Shown here piece by piece: positions 7,011 through 14,566 of a DNA stretch of 64,000 nucleotides (position 1 is its first letter; the number at the start of each line of letters is the position of its first letter). Position numbers and translations under genes: made by a program. Source of the stretch: Chitinophaga silvatica (lineage in GTDB: Bacteria > Bacteroidota > Bacteroidia > Chitinophagales > Chitinophagaceae). The DNA lies in the NCBI RefSeq assembly GCF_003419895.1, contig NZ_QPMM01000001.1, positions 806,001 to 870,000 of the forward strand, written 5' to 3'. The notes below the pieces were generated by a model that saw only the letters and a program-made list of their open reading frames with translations, searched no databases and was not told the DNA's origin.

Positions 7011-7820
7011 ATGATTCAGTCTCTCCTTCACCTTCAAGCAGTATTAGGATATTCTATCGAAGAGATGGAACATCTGATTTCAGAAAAAGATAAGTATTAT
7101 TACCACTTTTCTCAAACGAAAGGATTTGAGAAAGGAGTGGAGCAATTCCGACATTTCTTTCCTAGCAAAAAAAATCTTAGAGATCTTCATAATCGAATTC
7201 ATACACGGATATTTCGAAAAATTCCTCTGCCGCCTCATGTACATGGTAGTGTTGTAGGCAGGGGAAATGTAACAAATACAAAAGCGCATCAGGGCAAACT
7301 TTATAAATTGCATACAGATTTAAAATCTTATTTCGATTTTGTTAGCAATAAAAAAGTTTATGATGCCTTACGTGGGCTGGGATTTTCGCAAAAAGTTTGC
7401 CACCTGTTAACAGAATTAACTACCTTAAATGGGCATTTGCCACAAGGGCCACCAACCAGCCCTTTTCTAGCCAATATTGTCGGATTACAAATGGATAATG
7501 ATCTTTTAAACTTTTGTAATGATCATCAAATTACTTATACGAGGTATGTAGATGATTTGGGTTTTTCCTGTCAAGTTGATTTTAAAGATCTTATACCAAA
7601 GATTGTCGACATAATTAATCAAAATGGATTTTTGATTAGTTACAAAAAAACTGTTTACAAAAAAGGACGTATAGAAATTACAGGAATTAGTATCGGGCAA
7701 AATAATTTACTGCCTACGAAGAAACATTTAGCGAAGTATTCCGATCCTCTCACCCCTGCTCATACAAGAAAGGGCCTAGGTATTTATTTTGCTGGGTTTA
7801 GTCCTAAAAGAATAAAATAA
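7011..7820 (+). CDS. Retron-type reverse transcriptase
   Basis: This RNA-dependent DNA polymerase would make msDNA from a cognate structured RNA. The 269-aa sequence shows the RT blocks in order: NTKAH at 89-93 (retron motif X, usually NAxxH), TDLKSYF with the first catalytic Asp at 103, LPQGPPTSP at 143-151, YVDD at 179-182, GFLIS..KT at 206-213 and ITG at 223-225 (retron motif Y, usually VTG). The C-terminal thumb after ITG is only about 45 residues, so the enzyme is on the short side for retron RTs. An upstream TTG at 6999 is in frame, but the ATG at 7011 is preferred. No maturase or endonuclease domain follows, which argues against a group II intron. Confidence 0.9.
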   Translation: MIQSLLHLQAVLGYSIEEMEHLISEKDKYYYHFSQTKGFEKGVEQFRHFFPSKKNLRDLHNRIHTRIFRKIPLPPHVHGSVVGRGNVTNTKAHQGKLYKLHTDLKSYFDFVSNKKVYDALRGLGFSQKVCHLLTELTTLNGHLPQGPPTSPFLANIVGLQMDNDLLNFCNDHQITYTRYVDDLGFSCQVDFKDLIPKIVDIINQNGFLISYKKTVYKKGRIEITGISIGQNNLLPTKKHLAKYSDPLTPAHTRKGLGIYFAGFSPKRIK

Positions 7821-7965
7821 GCCGTTACTTTAAACTGTATGAGCGAAAGGTAGCTAGCTGTCAATCATCGAATAAACGTTATTAGTTTTACTGCCGTATA
7901 AATGCGGTGGAAAAGTCATTGAGATTTACTAAATTCATGTATTGTTTACTCTCAATAATAACCAT

Positions 7966-8202
7966 ATGGGTAGCGTTTATTTGCTCATTTTGGGCTTCAT
8001 CTTTTTGATACCAGGAATCTTTCTAAGGGTTATAATCAGCAGACGTGAATTCTACCGTAGGGGAGAAGGTGGGTTACAAAATTTTCCAAATTACCGCTCT
8101 GCGGTATGGAATACCTTTTTAGAGCGTATTGGAAAGGTAGTTGCAAGACTGTTGATTTTTTTAGGTGCTATATCTCTGATATTAGGTGTTTGGACCTGGT
8201 AG
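7966..8202 (+). CDS. Small two-helix membrane protein
   Basis: A 78-aa protein with two hydrophobic helices (VYLLILGFIFLIPGIFLRVII near the N-terminus and LLIFLGAISLILGVWTW at the C-terminus) separated by a basic, Arg-rich loop. An in-frame TTG at 7942 would extend it, but the ATG at 7966 is the natural start. It lies 145 bp after the reverse transcriptase and before the convergent terminator, within the mobile element. It could be a separate cargo gene or a membrane partner of the retron-like unit, since two-helix membrane effectors are known from other retrons. No family is recognised. Confidence 0.55.
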   Translation: MGSVYLLILGFIFLIPGIFLRVIISRREFYRRGEGGLQNFPNYRSAVWNTFLERIGKVVARLLIFLGAISLILGVWTW

Positions 8203-8360
8203 TATTACTGTAACCTATCTTTTGTATAGCCTTTCTTATTTTATGCCCGTTAGACCTGATATAGCTAGAGAAGTACAGGAAACAATCATTGCTTAATTAG
8301 GTATTTAGTTTTTCCTTGTTCTGTGTTCTGTAGGGGAGAAGCCCAATAAAATAATTTTAG

Positions 8361-8396
8361 AACAATGGTATAGGCAAAAATGCCTATACCATTGTT
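8361..8396. terminator. Bidirectional terminator between the cargo genes and the integrase
   Basis: A perfect 15-bp stem (arms 8361-8375 and 8382-8396, AACAATGGTATAGGC and its complement) with loop AAAAAT lies directly after the integrase stop on the minus strand and after the plus-strand genes. The A/T-rich ends give short U-runs in both directions. Confidence 0.8.
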
Positions 8397-8400
8397 TTGT

Positions 8401-9837
8401 TTATTGACAAGCCTCTTCTAATAATTGAAGAGAATTGCTATTACTAGAACTCTGAATATGGTTATTGTTAGAGACTACCTCCATTAGTTTTGGCATTAGT
8501 ACTGTCGTAAACACTTTCTCCAGTACATTCGGTGCTATCTGTTCCAGCAGAGCTATAAACTTCTGTTCATCTATACCATGCGTGCCTATAGTATCGCCTT
8601 TTAATATCCGCTGTTGCACACGTTGCATGTACATTAGGATTAATGGATTTCCAACCCTGGCATAAATCATGGTTGTTTCTATTTTTTCATGACCCATCAT
8701 AATTTGCAATACTTCTGGTGGCACCCCCATTTGTAGGGTTACTGTGGTAGCAAAAGTATGCCTTGCCATATAGGCATGAAGATCCTTTTCAATTCCACAT
8801 GCTAACCCAATAACCTTAAGGTTGTCGTTAAGAACTTTGTTGCTAACGTAGGCAAATACTGTTTTCCTATAGGTGGCACCTGATTCTAATCCAAATTGTT
8901 CCAGAATATCTTTAGCTTTCGGTAGGAGGGGAACCCAGGCAGGAACCTCGCTTTTAGCCCTGCCGTATGTCATCCATACGTTGCCATTTATATCAGTCGA
9001 TAGCTGGCTTGGTCTGAGATTTTGAACATCAACAGGAGCCATACCTGTATAACAGCAAAAAACAAATATTGCCCTGACGAGTTCCTGTACAGGAGTGTTA
9101 AGCTTGATAGTTTCAATTTTTTGTAGTTGTTCCCAGTTAAGGTACTCTGTCTCTCTGCGTTTGATGTCAATGGAGAAATCACTGAGTACGTCTTTCTCAC
9201 ACCAACCATTTTTACCGGCCCATGAAACCATCTTTTTGACACGTTCCATATGTTTCATCGCACCATTCTTATTACATGGATCGTTTTGTTTAATAGGGTT
9301 CTGAAGGATATAGGTATATAGTCCATCAATAAAGTTGAAATTTAAGTGGCGGAGTGGCACATCTGCTGCGGCATACTTTTGTTTGCAATACCTTTCAAGA
9401 TACCTATTGGTAGCACCATAGTTCTTCAGGCTCCCTGGTTTAATTTCACTTTTGTACTTATCATAAGCAATTTTGCAAAGTTGTAACATGGTTACCTTCT
9501 GAACATCCGGGCCAATGCCCAGGTAATGGTTTTTAATGTTCTCTGCAGATAATACCCCTTCCTTCAATTCAAGTTCCTGGAAGATGGTCGTTAGTTTGGC
9601 TTTCACTTTTTCGAGGTAGGTAGATAGTTCCTTCAATTCCTGGGTGGTTTGCAATGGCCAACGTCGGGCCTCATCCCAATCTTCCGAATTAAAACCGCCT
9701 TTAATAGTGATTTCTCGCTCAGGAGAATTGTTACAGGTAATTCTGGCAAACACAGAGTAGTCTTTCCTCTTGTTCTTGTTTTGGCGAATGGAGAATGTTA
9801 CGCCGAATGTGTTTTCACTTCTCATTTTTTCTCTCAT
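8401..9837 (-). CDS. Tyrosine recombinase / integrase of the element
   Basis: A site-specific recombinase that would integrate and excise the element. The 478 aa comprise an N-terminal arm-binding domain (about 10-95), a core-binding SAM-like domain (about 115-215) and a catalytic domain (about 230-400). Arg359 in MARHTFAT, His383 in MGHEKIETT and the nucleophile Tyr392 in MIYARV are in place. The box I arginine is missing (TGMAPVD at 264-270, where TGLR is usual), as is known for CTnDOT-type integrases. The position three before Arg359 is Tyr356 rather than the usual His. The gene is transcribed away from tRNA-Pro and ends at a strong bidirectional terminator. Confidence 0.9.
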   Translation of the reverse strand: MREKMRSENTFGVTFSIRQNKNKRKDYSVFARITCNNSPEREITIKGGFNSEDWDEARRWPLQTTQELKELSTYLEKVKAKLTTIFQELELKEGVLSAENIKNHYLGIGPDVQKVTMLQLCKIAYDKYKSEIKPGSLKNYGATNRYLERYCKQKYAAADVPLRHLNFNFIDGLYTYILQNPIKQNDPCNKNGAMKHMERVKKMVSWAGKNGWCEKDVLSDFSIDIKRRETEYLNWEQLQKIETIKLNTPVQELVRAIFVFCCYTGMAPVDVQNLRPSQLSTDINGNVWMTYGRAKSEVPAWVPLLPKAKDILEQFGLESGATYRKTVFAYVSNKVLNDNLKVIGLACGIEKDLHAYMARHTFATTVTLQMGVPPEVLQIMMGHEKIETTMIYARVGNPLILMYMQRVQQRILKGDTIGTHGIDEQKFIALLEQIAPNVLEKVFTTVLMPKLMEVVSNNNHIQSSSNSNSLQLLEEACQ

Positions 9838-9853
9838 TTAAAATGAACAATAA

Positions 9854-10029
9854 TTACTCACTGGATCGGCCCCACGGAGTTCAATAAATGAGTAGATCAA
9901 AGTATGCTGATATCAATTGGAATAAGATGATATCAAATGCAATGATTTGCTTTTTAATAACTTACATATAACTGAGAATTTACGTTGAGTAGCTAAAGTT
10001 ACTCGACTACCTACTCACGGGATTACTCA
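9854..10029. repeat. Clustered TACTC/GAGTA heptamer-like sites next to the integrase and tRNA
   Basis: The core TACTC (or GAGTA on the other strand) occurs at 9855, 9890, 9987, 10000, 10012 and 10024. The last three are direct repeats spaced exactly 12 bp, mostly followed by A or G. Their position between the integrase start and the tRNA 3' end is where arm-type integrase sites or excisionase sites are expected. The stretch 9838-10078 has no other gene. Assignment as binding sites is inference. Confidence 0.35.
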
Positions 10030-10078
10030 GCTAATACATTGAAATTCGATGAAATAAATTGATATGCGGGAAAAATGA

Positions 10079-10111
10079 AAAAGCCCGCAGATACAATATC
10101 TGCGGGCTTTT
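10079..10111 (-). terminator. Terminator after tRNA-Pro
   Basis: AAAAGCCCGCAGATA (10079-10093) pairs perfectly with TATCTGCGGGCTTTT (10097-10111) around a CAA loop. On the minus strand it lies about 45 nt past the tRNA 3' end and is followed by a U-run. Confidence 0.85.
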
Positions 10112-10156
10112 CGGCCTATTTCGTAATTTTTCATTACAGAAAAAATCGGCTAAAAG

Positions 10157-10230
10157 TCGGGACGACAAGATTCGAACTTGCGACCCCTAGCACCCCATGC
10201 TAGTGCGCTACCGGGCTGCGCTACGTCCCG
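10157..10230 (-). tRNA. tRNA-Pro (anticodon GGG)
   Basis: Read on the minus strand, the 7-bp acceptor stem CGGGACG/CGTCCCG, D-arm, anticodon stem CTAGC/GCTAG with loop ATGGGGT (anticodon GGG), and T-arm GCAAG-TTCGAAT-CTTGT form a complete cloverleaf with discriminator A. CCA is not encoded. The 3' end faces the integrase gene, so this tRNA is the probable attachment site of the element on the left. No second copy of its 3' end is seen inside the window. Confidence 0.96.
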
Positions 10231-10320
10231 AAATTTCCGGTGGGAGGCAAATGTACATAATTATTTAATTAATATAAAAAAAAGGTAGCGCATATCCGCC
10301 AGCGAATATGCGCTACTTGT

Positions 10321-11424
10321 TTATCGCTTATAAACTCCTACCTCTGCCAGTGCAGTGTATGTCGAGTTCTTATAGTCCGATCTGACGATTATTTTGAAAG
10401 ACCTGAAAGTCTCTGCCTCTGTTAGGTCCAGGAATTGCTTATCATTGATCGATAGCAATGTAAAGGCTCCTAAGGAACGCCAGGTCTGATTATCGTTACT
10501 GATCTCAATCTCTATCAGCTTCACGGCTCCGTCAAGCGGTAAACGCTGATTAAAGGTAAATCCGGTAACCAGGTTTTCTACGCCCATATCTACCTTTAAA
10601 GTATGCGGATAGTTCGAGTTGGCGACTTTCGACATATGCCATACTGTATTGATGTTATTATCTATAGCGTTAGCCGGACCACGACCTGATGGTTCATCAA
10701 AATCTGAAGCCGTGGCTGTCCAGCCGGTTTTTGCATACTCTAAAGGAGGGCCTTTTACCACTATTTCCTCAAAATCCGTTTTAAACTCATCTATGGCGTT
10801 GGAGTCAGGTTTGTAGATCGTCGTATAGGCTATAGGGTTATCATCCTTATACTCATATTGAGTTATGGTAGTGGTATTGGCTTCCGCTGGAATTGTAAGT
10901 AATTGCTCTATTCCGCCGCGGTCTTTAAACTTCACTTCAGTTCCTGATACCTGGGTGTCCGGAGTTCCCCAGGTGATCGTCAGCGTTCCATTCAGATATA
11001 AGGCACTGCGAATCGGACGTGGCAAGAGGGAGCTGATATATCTTTCACCGTATACTTGTCCGGTTTTACTAACCTTTATCGACTTATTCCCTTTTCCATC
11101 GTAGGTATAAATATCGAAGGAGTATACTCCTTCCTTCATAGGTGAGAGAATCACTTTGAAACTATCTATTTCATACTGCCGTTTGAATTCGAGATCCATC
11201 GAATCATTTTTGTTGTTCCAATAGATCTTACCCCGTGTAACTGTAGGGTCTTTCAGCAGCCAGGAGAGCTGAAGGCGGTTGTTACCAGGCCACGACTTTA
11301 CAGAATCTACTGATCCCGCATACACGATTTCTCCGTTTTTGATAAAGTCTTTATATGTATCATTCATTTTACTGCAAGCCAATAAGCCCACCAGTAAAAG
11401 GATATATAAATGATATAATTTCAT
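10321..11424 (-). CDS. DUF4998-like lipoprotein with C-terminal F5/8-type (discoidin) domain
   Basis: A 367-aa surface lipoprotein. A signal peptide ends in a lipobox LLVGLLACS with the lipidated Cys at residue 17. The first half (KDFIKNGEIVYAGSVDSVKS onward, then fibronectin-like repeats) matches the DUF4998 pattern. The last 130 residues (ATASDFDEPSG..ANAIDNNINTVWHM to the LAEVGVYKR end) form a galactose-binding-like F5/8 type C fold. It is the last gene of the susC-susD operon, 24 bp after the previous gene. Such proteins probably sit on the cell surface and bind the glycan or glycoprotein handled by the transporter. The ligand is unknown. Confidence 0.75.
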   Translation of the reverse strand: MKLYHLYILLLVGLLACSKMNDTYKDFIKNGEIVYAGSVDSVKSWPGNNRLQLSWLLKDPTVTRGKIYWNNKNDSMDLEFKRQYEIDSFKVILSPMKEGVYSFDIYTYDGKGNKSIKVSKTGQVYGERYISSLLPRPIRSALYLNGTLTITWGTPDTQVSGTEVKFKDRGGIEQLLTIPAEANTTTITQYEYKDDNPIAYTTIYKPDSNAIDEFKTDFEEIVVKGPPLEYAKTGWTATASDFDEPSGRGPANAIDNNINTVWHMSKVANSNYPHTLKVDMGVENLVTGFTFNQRLPLDGAVKLIEIEISNDNQTWRSLGAFTLLSINDKQFLDLTEAETFRSFKIIVRSDYKNSTYTALAEVGVYKR

Positions 11425-11448
11425 AAGAATTAATTAAAGGTTGAGCAA

Positions 11449-12618
11449 TCATTTTACATTACCCCAGAAAGTAAGTTCAGCTATGTACATATGGTCCAAT
11501 GCCCCCCATACTTTAATGGTTTTGAAACGTAAATACCTTACTGGTGGGATATCGGCAGGGAAGTCGAAATCTTCTCCATCTACTACCGCAAATTGTTTAT
11601 CCTCTGTAGTTACTGTTCCTTCCGGCAAACCCGATGGCTTTACAGACTCAAAACGGGAGAGGAGTATCCAGCTATCCCAACTACCGTCATTGGCAGGATT
11701 ATTACTGCCCCATATTTCATAGATCTTAGGATCACCACCGGTATACGGACCATCAGTAGTTCCATCACGATGGTGAATCTTAAATCGACTTAATGTGGCA
11801 GTAACACCCATGTCAAAAGTGAACCATTGAGGGAGGCCACTTCCTGGTTTGGTATGGAAGATATTTCCGCCTAGTTTATCATCCCACAGGTTAGGAATTT
11901 TCCCGATGTGCGGCTGATAAGTGTCGGTAGGCAGATCTACTTCCTTGAATTTCGATTTGTCGAGCTTTTGCTCAAACATTGGCGTCAATGTAGCAAATAG
12001 CGTGTCTGAATGGTTATTCCAACGGTCACGTACATATATACCGAATTTACGGCTGGTAGTGTCAAACCCTCTGGCGGCAAATACTCCTTCCCTTCTTTTG
12101 GTGTAATAGGTTTCTGAAGGCACCAGGTCTTTTGTTGAATCAGCTGCTAATACAGTTATCACTACATCAGCTTCCGCATCATTACTAAAGTTAACTCTAA
12201 CTCCCCCGTATGTACTGGTCATTTTCAGTGTTTGAAATACTGCCTTAACAGGTGGAGTAAGCGGATTGATTGTAACGCTTACGGGTGCCGATTCATTTCC
12301 TCCTCTGCTTACTGCATAGAGTTTTACTGTATAGTCAATTGTATCAGGAAATCCATCTACCGTCAGCGTATTCTGATAATAGGATGCTTTTACCTCCCTT
12401 TCAACTCCAGGGCGGATATTGTATTTAGCCTTTATATATAGCAGGCTTTCGTCCTTAGGCCTGTCGTAGGTGATCTTTGCGCCTCCTGCTATGGGTGTTG
12501 CTTGTACATTGCTCACTGGCCCGGGTGCCTGGTCTGTGTTGATGGGTTTTTGTTTCTCATCTTTACATCCAAATACCACCAGGGTGATGAGCAAGTATAT
12601 TATATAGTACTTTTTCAT
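11449..12618 (-). CDS. DUF4959/DUF5000-like surface lipoprotein
   Basis: A 389-aa lipoprotein with lipobox LVVFGCKDE (Cys 18). DUF4959-like sequence at the start (PGPVSNVQATPIAGGAKITY) is followed by a second beta-sandwich (VKAVFQTLKMTSTYGGVRV, DUF5126-like) and a C-terminal F5/8-type carbohydrate-binding-like domain (WDDKLGGNIFHTKPGSGLPQ..., ending LRFKTIKVWG..YIAELTFWG). Proteins of this architecture are standard third genes of Bacteroidota SusC/SusD loci. It lies 23 bp after susD and 24 bp before the next lipoprotein gene, so the four genes form one operon. It is likely an accessory glycan-binding protein. Substrate is not inferable because no glycosidase lies in the operon. Confidence 0.8.
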   Translation of the reverse strand: MKKYYIIYLLITLVVFGCKDEKQKPINTDQAPGPVSNVQATPIAGGAKITYDRPKDESLLYIKAKYNIRPGVEREVKASYYQNTLTVDGFPDTIDYTVKLYAVSRGGNESAPVSVTINPLTPPVKAVFQTLKMTSTYGGVRVNFSNDAEADVVITVLAADSTKDLVPSETYYTKRREGVFAARGFDTTSRKFGIYVRDRWNNHSDTLFATLTPMFEQKLDKSKFKEVDLPTDTYQPHIGKIPNLWDDKLGGNIFHTKPGSGLPQWFTFDMGVTATLSRFKIHHRDGTTDGPYTGGDPKIYEIWGSNNPANDGSWDSWILLSRFESVKPSGLPEGTVTTEDKQFAVVDGEDFDFPADIPPVRYLRFKTIKVWGALDHMYIAELTFWGNVK

Positions 12619-12641
12619 TTTGAATAGTTTTTTCAGCCGGT

Positions 12642-14543
12642 TTACCAGCCTGGATTTTGATTGATTTTCTTGTTGCTTAACAGCTCTGATTCAGGAATTG
12701 GCCATAGGTAATCTCTGGTCGTAAATGTTTGATTGTAGATTACTTTCTCTCTGTAATACGCTGGTGCATCTTCCTGCGCCAGATCCCATCCTGTTATTGG
12801 TTTGTTCAACTCTTCGGTCGACTTTTTCCATCTTCTCAAATCCCAATAGCGCTGCCCTTCAAATGCCATTTCGATGAGTCGTTCCCGTTGTATTATGTCT
12901 CTAAGGCCATCTTTCGTGGTAAACTTGTTTGGATTACGGGAATAGTTGGTCCATGCATCTTCTACTGATGGGATACCGGCTCTTTCTCTGATCAGGTTTA
13001 GATATTTGTAAACTTCAGTACTCGGGCCGTTAGCTTCGTTCATGGCTTCTGCATAAAGGAGATATAGATTCGCTAAACGTAACACTGGCCACGGATAGCT
13101 TTGAATTGTATAGGTGGTTCCGTCTCCAATCACATTGTTGAAATTTACAAGCTTCTTAGGCCAGTAGCCTGTAACGGAATAGGACGATTGATTTTGAGCG
13201 CTGGCAGGCTGACCTTTTTTACTTGATACAAAAAACAGTGTTCCTTTATCGTTAAAATAACCTTGTCCATACCATATACCTCCATCAAAACCCAGGTCGG
13301 CATAGAATCTTGGCTCCCTGTCGAAATGCAGGGCAACGGTCTGATAACCTTCCTGTAAATAAAGTTTATACGCTAAAGTACCAGAGCGTAACTTGAATCT
13401 ACCGTTATAGTCGTAGGTCTTATCTTCTGTGATAGGAACACCATGACTGCTATAGAACATCTCTGCTATTTTCAAAGGAGGAGCAATATTACCTACAGTG
13501 GAACTGTTGGCGGTTTTAGATGGGTCTAGCCCTCTTGGAATAGCATTGGCCTGAATACTTTGAGCAAGACTGTTTGTATTACCCCAGATGACCTCTGGGT
13601 TCCATTTTTCAGTAACAGCATTTCTGATATTCAATTGCGTTTTGATGGTATCAGATACTTTATATTGAAAAAATTGTGGGTTGAAAGTATATAATTTGAA
13701 GCCCAGCGACTCACAAAGTGTGAGTGCTTCCTTACAGGCATTGGCAGCTTTAACCCATTTTTCCTGATCATAGGTATTGGCGAAAAGTAAGGTGCCATTA
13801 GGGTCCTTAAATCCGCTATGGTCAGGGTTCCCGTTGAAAAGTGGACTTGCGGCTAAAACGAGTAGCTGTGCTTTAACGGTAAGGGCTATAGGTTTGGTTA
13901 CTCTTCCTAATTCGGAAACTTCGCTTTCAATTTTTTCCGGTAGATCCTGGGCGGCCAGATCAAGTTGCTCTGCAATGTAGTTAACGCAGGCATCTACAGG
14001 ATCTCTTGGCGGATACACTTCTTCTTTACTCGCGCCAACCGGTATGTTGGTTTTGATAAGAGGAATCGGTCCATACATCTGGAATAACCAGTAGTGATAA
14101 TATGCTTTAAGGAATCGGGCTTCGGCTGTCCACCTGGCTCTTTCCCTATCTGTCATATCAGGTACTTTACCAACGTTATCAAGGAAGATATTACACTGCC
14201 TGATACCTTCAAACAAATCTTTACCCCCTGTGTTGCCCTGCCAGTAGTTCATATATGAGTTTACGATATTCTGGAACCCTCTTGCTATCTGCCAGGCATT
14301 GGAGCCGTTGGTTACAGGCAACCAATATTCATCTCCGGACGCATTTCCCGGGTTTCCATCAAAGTTGCCCAGTGCAGGCATATAATTGTAGCAGGTAAAT
14401 AAATATCTTTCGGCTGTAGAACGTAGCCTGAAAGCGTAGTCTATGGTCGCTACGTTATCCGGAACAATATCCAGATACTTTTTACAACTACTAAGTATAG
14501 TCGGTAACGTTAGTACGGAGAAGATTATTATTAATTTTTTCAT
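12642..14543 (-). CDS. SusD/RagB family outer-membrane lipoprotein
   Basis: The substrate-capturing lid of a SusCD transporter, 633 aa. The lipobox is LPTILSSCKKYLD with the Cys near residue 20, followed by the usual opening KKYLDIVPDNVATIDYAF. TPR-like helices follow (RFLKAYYHYWLFQMYGPIPL is the family hallmark), and the C-terminal RagB block contains RLANLYLLYAEAMNEANGP and ERLIEMAFEGQRYWDLRRWK. It follows its SusC partner by 23 bp. It differs clearly from the SusD at 25311, so the two loci probably import different substrates. Confidence 0.93.
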   Translation of the reverse strand: MKKLIIIFSVLTLPTILSSCKKYLDIVPDNVATIDYAFRLRSTAERYLFTCYNYMPALGNFDGNPGNASGDEYWLPVTNGSNAWQIARGFQNIVNSYMNYWQGNTGGKDLFEGIRQCNIFLDNVGKVPDMTDRERARWTAEARFLKAYYHYWLFQMYGPIPLIKTNIPVGASKEEVYPPRDPVDACVNYIAEQLDLAAQDLPEKIESEVSELGRVTKPIALTVKAQLLVLAASPLFNGNPDHSGFKDPNGTLLFANTYDQEKWVKAANACKEALTLCESLGFKLYTFNPQFFQYKVSDTIKTQLNIRNAVTEKWNPEVIWGNTNSLAQSIQANAIPRGLDPSKTANSSTVGNIAPPLKIAEMFYSSHGVPITEDKTYDYNGRFKLRSGTLAYKLYLQEGYQTVALHFDREPRFYADLGFDGGIWYGQGYFNDKGTLFFVSSKKGQPASAQNQSSYSVTGYWPKKLVNFNNVIGDGTTYTIQSYPWPVLRLANLYLLYAEAMNEANGPSTEVYKYLNLIRERAGIPSVEDAWTNYSRNPNKFTTKDGLRDIIQRERLIEMAFEGQRYWDLRRWKKSTEELNKPITGWDLAQEDAPAYYREKVIYNQTFTTRDYLWPIPESELLSNKKINQNPGW

Positions 14544-14566
14544 GTTAAGATCACTTAGTAAAAGAA

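Noticed and set aside
6999..7820. Group II intron or diversity-generating retroelement RT
   Set aside because: No maturase or endonuclease domain, no intron ends and no template/variable repeat pair were seen; motifs NTKAH and ITG favour a retron.
8242..8295. 17-codon ORF (ATG at 8242) before the integrase terminator
   Set aside because: Too short, no family, and no supporting context.
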